From contig JANXVZ010000034.1 in NCBI GenBank assembly GCA_025351405.1, positions 1 through 56,248 of the forward strand: a DNA stretch of 56,248 bases, read 5' to 3'. Position numbers and translations under genes: made by a program. Source of the DNA: Sphingomonadales bacterium (lineage in GTDB: Bacteria > Pseudomonadota > Alphaproteobacteria > Sphingomonadales > Sphingomonadaceae). The notes under the pieces were generated by a model, which saw nothing but the letters and a program-made list of their open reading frames with translations, had not been told where the DNA came from and ran no database searches. The stretch's first letter is position 1. Every line of letters begins with the position of its first letter. Of the stretch, positions 53,492 through 56,248 are shown one piece after another.

Positions 53492-54544
53492 ATGTCACTC
53501 CTCAAAGCTTCCAAGTCGTACAAGCCCTTCGAATATCCCTGGGCCTATGATTTCTGGAAGCGCCAGCAGCAGATCCACTGGATGCCCGAAGAGGTGCCGT
53601 TGGGGGAGGATTGCCGTGACTGGGCGCAAAAGCTGACCGAGCACGAGCGCAACCTGCTGACCCAGATCTTCCGCTTCTTCACCCAGGCCGATGTCGAGGT
53701 GCAGGATTGCTACCACGACAAATACGGCCGCGTGTTCAAGCCGACCGAAGTCAAGATGATGCTGACGGCGTTCAGCAACATGGAAACGGTGCATATCGCC
53801 GCCTACAGCCACCTGCTCGATACCATCGGGATGCCCGAAAGCGAATATAGCGCCTTCCTCAACTACAAGGAAATGCGCGACAAGCACGACTTCATGGGCA
53901 CCTTCGGCGTCGATAGCGATATCGACATTGCCCGCACGCTGGCGATGTTCGGCGGCTTTACCGAAGGGCTGCAACTGTTCGCCAGCTTTGCCATGCTGCT
54001 CAACTTCCCGCGCTTCAACAAGATGAAGGGCATGGGGCAGATCGTGACGTGGAGCGTCCGCGATGAAAGCCTGCATTGCGAAGGCATCATCAAGCTGTTC
54101 CACGCCTTTTGCGCCGAAACCGGCGTGATGACGTCGGCCATCCGCGACGATATCGCCGATGTCTGCCAAAAGACCGTGCGGCTGGAAGATGCCTTCATCG
54201 ATCTCGCCTTTGAAATGGGCCCGGTCCCCGGCATGACCCCCAACGAGATCAAGAAATACGTCCGCTTCACCGCCGATTGGCGCCTCAAGCAGCTCGGCAT
54301 GAAGCCCATTTACATGATCGACGAACACCCGCTGCCCTGGCTGATCCCGATGCTCAACGGCGTCGAACACGCCAACTTCTTCGAAGCCCGCGCCACGGAA
54401 TATTCCAAGGCCGCCACCAAGGGCAACTGGAACGAAGTCTGGGACGCCTTCGACCGGAGGAAGGGCGCCAAGACGGCGAGCGAAACGCCGGCGAACGAGG
54501 TGGATGATGCGCAGGGCGGGTTGTTGGGCGTGGCGGCGGAGTAG
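53492..54544 (+). CDS. nrdB: Class I ribonucleoside-diphosphate reductase, beta subunit
   Basis: 350 residues of the ferritin-like R2 fold. Diiron ligands lie in FTQADVEVQ (Asp), NMETVHIAAYSHLL (Glu, His), GFTEGLQL (Glu) and SVRDESLHCEG (Glu, His). The radical Tyr is in AAYSHLLD. AAAGGA precedes ATG. The C-terminal tail, which docks on NrdA, ends in a charged linker and DDAQGGLLGVAAE. Its stop codon TAG shares its last base with the GTG of the next gene. Confidence 0.95.
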   Translation: MSLLKASKSYKPFEYPWAYDFWKRQQQIHWMPEEVPLGEDCRDWAQKLTEHERNLLTQIFRFFTQADVEVQDCYHDKYGRVFKPTEVKMMLTAFSNMETVHIAAYSHLLDTIGMPESEYSAFLNYKEMRDKHDFMGTFGVDSDIDIARTLAMFGGFTEGLQLFASFAMLLNFPRFNKMKGMGQIVTWSVRDESLHCEGIIKLFHAFCAETGVMTSAIRDDIADVCQKTVRLEDAFIDLAFEMGPVPGMTPNEIKKYVRFTADWRLKQLGMKPIYMIDEHPLPWLIPMLNGVEHANFFEARATEYSKAATKGNWNEVWDAFDRRKGAKTASETPANEVDDAQGGLLGVAAE

Positions 54545-55035
54545 TGTCCAACTACGACCCTCGAGATGTCGCGAACCTTGTGCTAAAAATTGCATCTGAC
54601 ATTGGAGTCACGACTTCGAATCTTGCAATCAACAAGATCGTATATTTCGTCCACGGAAACTATCTGGCTCGGTTCAAGGAGCCATTAGTCGATGCCACAA
54701 TCGAGGCATGGCAGTATGGCCCTGTTTTTCGGGAGATCTACCATTCGTTTAAGTATTGCGGTGATGGCGTTATACGGCAAATGGCACCACGTATCGATCC
54801 TTCTGACGGAGTTAAGAAGATCTTTATAGCGGAGATACCGGAAGAACGATATAAACTGATCGAAAAGCTTATCAAAGATTACTTGACCATCAAGCCGTTC
54901 ATGCTTGTTAACATGTCCCACGTACAAGACGGGCCTTGGTACGAGGCTTGGAACTACGAGGGCTCGGTAAACCCGGGCATGTCTATCTCAAATGAATCAA
55001 TCCAGCGCCATTTTGCGCTACAGATGAGGCACTAG
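54544..55035 (+). CDS. Panacea-domain (DUF4065/SocA-like) antitoxin-type protein
   Basis: 163 residues with the Panacea domain core. It starts DPRDVANLVLKIASD, then NLAINKIVYFVHGNYLARF, then IEAWQYGPVFREIYHSFKYCGDGVI, and a helical tail. The AINKIVYF...EAW-x-YGPV signature is that of DUF4065, the family of SocA and of the neutralising partner in many Panacea toxin-antitoxin pairs. GTG 54544 overlaps the nrdB stop, and its own stop abuts the ATG of the next gene with no gap. Base composition is clearly lower in G+C than surrounding genes, a sign of acquisition. Its role as antitoxin for the following gene is inferred from organisation and family. Confidence 0.85.
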   Translation: MSNYDPRDVANLVLKIASDIGVTTSNLAINKIVYFVHGNYLARFKEPLVDATIEAWQYGPVFREIYHSFKYCGDGVIRQMAPRIDPSDGVKKIFIAEIPEERYKLIEKLIKDYLTIKPFMLVNMSHVQDGPWYEAWNYEGSVNPGMSISNESIQRHFALQMRH

Positions 55036-55818
55036 ATGGCAAGCTTTGATAGCGTCAAACGGAAGGTTATGCGCCCCCCGAGTGCGCAAAATTGGACGCG
55101 TTTGAATGCATTTGGTGATCTAGAGAGGACAACTTTGCTGATCGCGAATTTTGCGGTTGGCGTTCCGGCGTTCAACTATATTTCAGGAGTTGGCGCTTGT
55201 AAGGATAAGGTGGAACTCGACCTAGATTTGGACACTGCCGTAAAATCCGTCCAAAGGTCGGGAGCGCCAGCCGGACGTGGGAGCAATGAGTCGCTAGTCC
55301 GCGCTTTTTATGAGTATGACGAAGAGCGCCGGTATGGTTTTGGCGGACGCGCTGAAAGCTTTAATGATGGCGCGTTTCGTGTTTCACGCGAAGTGCATGT
55401 TCCGACCAAGCCCACATTTACTATTATAAACTCTGGGTTGCTTTGCCCAGTTCTACTTTGTGGGTGGCAGGATTTCCCATTCGACGAAACACACACCCGT
55501 CTCTTTATGACCGTTCTAGAGATAGGCCTCTTCTCGTTCGCAGACTATAGACGGTCACCGGCGGAGGTTGTCCTTTTCCCGATGGAAGGGTTGGGAGAGG
55601 GGCGCAGGCGCGCGCCAATGGTAATTAGCAGGGGCGACTTTCACCTGCTTTCTGAAAAACAGTTGCGAGAACAGTCTGAGCTGTATGTCGAGGCGCAATC
55701 GGCGGCTTTGCCGATTGCTGAACAAGTATGGCGGCAAAGAGAACAGAAGCGTCAGCGCGAGCAGCAGTCCAACAACGAGGCCTTTATCTTCATGGAAGAC
55801 GCAGACCTTTTCAAATGA
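55036..55818 (+). CDS. Unrecognised 260-residue protein, possible toxin partner of Panacea protein
   Basis: I do not recognise this family. The protein has an N-terminal basic start, a hydrophobic stretch LLIANFAVGVPAFNYISGVGAC (about 35-56), acidic DLDLDTA, a central region with FYEYDEERRYGFGG and FTIINSGLLCPVLLCGWQDFPFDETHTRLFMTVLEIGLFSF, and a Gln/Arg/Glu-rich C-terminal helix. There is no evident signal peptide, transmembrane bundle, nuclease or kinase motif. It starts directly after the Panacea stop and shares its low G+C, so the two genes travel and are translated together. The position suggests the toxin or effector of a Panacea pair. Confidence 0.6.
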   Translation: MASFDSVKRKVMRPPSAQNWTRLNAFGDLERTTLLIANFAVGVPAFNYISGVGACKDKVELDLDLDTAVKSVQRSGAPAGRGSNESLVRAFYEYDEERRYGFGGRAESFNDGAFRVSREVHVPTKPTFTIINSGLLCPVLLCGWQDFPFDETHTRLFMTVLEIGLFSFADYRRSPAEVVLFPMEGLGEGRRRAPMVISRGDFHLLSEKQLREQSELYVEAQSAALPIAEQVWRQREQKRQREQQSNNEAFIFMEDADLFK

Positions 55819-56147
55819 TAATTCCTATACTAGATGCCCAAAACCCTATTCATCAGTTCTGGTGATAATACATTTGGCGTTGTGTAACGGGGATTGATAC
55901 CAAAACCGCAGCCGTTTCAGTGTTATTCGCGCTAATTGGCCAGATTGCGCACACCCTCACCCGCCGCGTTGGGGCGCGTGTCGCCTCTCCCGCAAGCGGG
56001 GGATGAGCGCTTCGGAGCGTGTATCGACAAAATACTCCAAATAGGTTATTAAACTCCTGTCGTATCGACAGGAGATTTTGACAGTGCGTCAATCGTGGAA
56101 GGTCATGAAAACGGCGCCTGGGGGTGACTTTCCGATTTCGCCCGGCC
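55819..56147. other. Intergenic region after Panacea cassette
   Basis: About 330 bases. The first 130 continue the low G+C character of the cassette, with no open frame worth calling. From about 55950 composition returns toward the chromosomal norm, with imperfect inverted repeats around 55978-56012. It contains the bidirectional terminator at 56054-56079. I see no integrase, att repeat or tRNA here. Confidence 0.6.
56054..56079. terminator. Bidirectional Rho-independent terminator
   Basis: CTCCTGTCG (56054-56062) pairs perfectly with CGACAGGAG (56066-56074) across loop TAT. ATTTT follows on the plus strand, and TTTAATAA follows on the minus strand. It separates the Panacea cassette from the converging partial gene. 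Confidence 0.85.
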
Positions 56148-56248
56148 TCAAACGGTGACCGGCGCCACCGCTTCGACGACCCGGCCGATCAGTGCCGGGC
56201 GCAGGCCGTCGCGTTTGCAAACGAGGATGAGGTGCCAGCGGTCGGGCA
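56148..56248 (-). CDS. C-terminal end of a gene entering from the right edge
   Basis: Minus-strand frame ending with TGA at 56148-56150. The last 33 residues read DRWHLILVCKRDGLRPALIGRVVEAVAPVTV (within the length limit only in part). Hydrophobic strand then an amphipathic helix, compatible with the end of a LysR-type effector-binding domain, but too short to assign. Codon bias is that of native chromosomal genes, so this is a real gene end rather than a shadow. Confidence 0.45.
   Translation of the reverse strand, partial: PDRWHLILVCKRDGLRPALIGRVVEAVAPVTV

Noticed and set aside
54544-56147. Prophage or integrative element
   Set aside because: Low G+C suggests transfer, but no integrase, transposase, att repeat or phage gene is visible within the window.

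Overview
The window is a high-GC, gene-dense chromosomal segment. Its features point to an alphaproteobacterium, most likely a member of the Sphingomonadales. These include strong G/C third-position bias, several TonB-dependent receptors, a TonB receptor next to a TPR-sulfotransferase, a class I nrdA/nrdB pair, an RHH-less PutA and GntR/FCD-controlled sugar-acid genes. The genus cannot be fixed from the sequence. I see no prophage, insertion sequence, integrase, CRISPR array or rRNA operon.

Layout. (1) 1-3486: an nfeD/qmcA membrane pair, a CitE-like CoA lyase, a WecA/MraY-like glycosyltransferase and tRNA-Gln. (2) 3531-9289: a LysR regulator, a fused remnant of two dead genes, a TehA/SLAC1-type channel, a C-terminal half of the aspartate:alanine antiporter AspT, aspartate 4-decarboxylase and a periplasmic asparaginase. 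This is an Asn/Asp to Ala catabolic block with signs of deletion. (3) 9313-15611: a DUF2147 protein, a TonB receptor preceded by two inverted repeats, gamma-glutamyltransferase, a GNAT and YbaK. (4) 15651-27217: a complete galactoside route. A seven-gene minus-strand operon (Na+ symporter, KDPGal aldolase, IlvD-type dehydratase, SDR sugar dehydrogenase, KDGal kinase, lactonase, GntR regulator) is followed by a GH36 alpha-galactosidase and a convergent GH42 beta-galactosidase. Together these would release galactose and oxidise it by the phosphorylative De Ley-Doudoroff pathway. (5) 27390-32247: a cobalamin riboswitch and a tightly coupled btuB-btuF-btuC-btuD import operon. (6) 32287-34448: divergent L,D-transpeptidase and VanY-like carboxypeptidase genes, and a tandem array of hairpin repeats. 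(7) 34544-42704: putA, sodB, a second orphan TonB receptor and a TPR-sulfotransferase. (8) 42833-50815: small membrane, DUF and secreted proteins, an M28 peptidase, ettA, a PNPOx-like protein and class I fumarase. (9) 50816-54544: nrdA and nrdB, with a candidate NrdR operator before nrdA and a hairpin-rich spacer between the two genes. (10) 54544-55818: a conspicuously lower-GC two-gene cassette joined to the nrdB stop codon. It holds a Panacea (DUF4065/SocA-like) antitoxin-type protein and an unrecognised 260-residue partner. This is the best candidate in the window for an undescribed system.

Two themes run through the window. Short tandem duplications occur at gene edges or in linker/signal segments (12, 15, 21, 24, 24 and 28 bp periods). 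Operons use stop/start overlaps (ATGA, GTGA, TAGTG) extensively, implying translational coupling.
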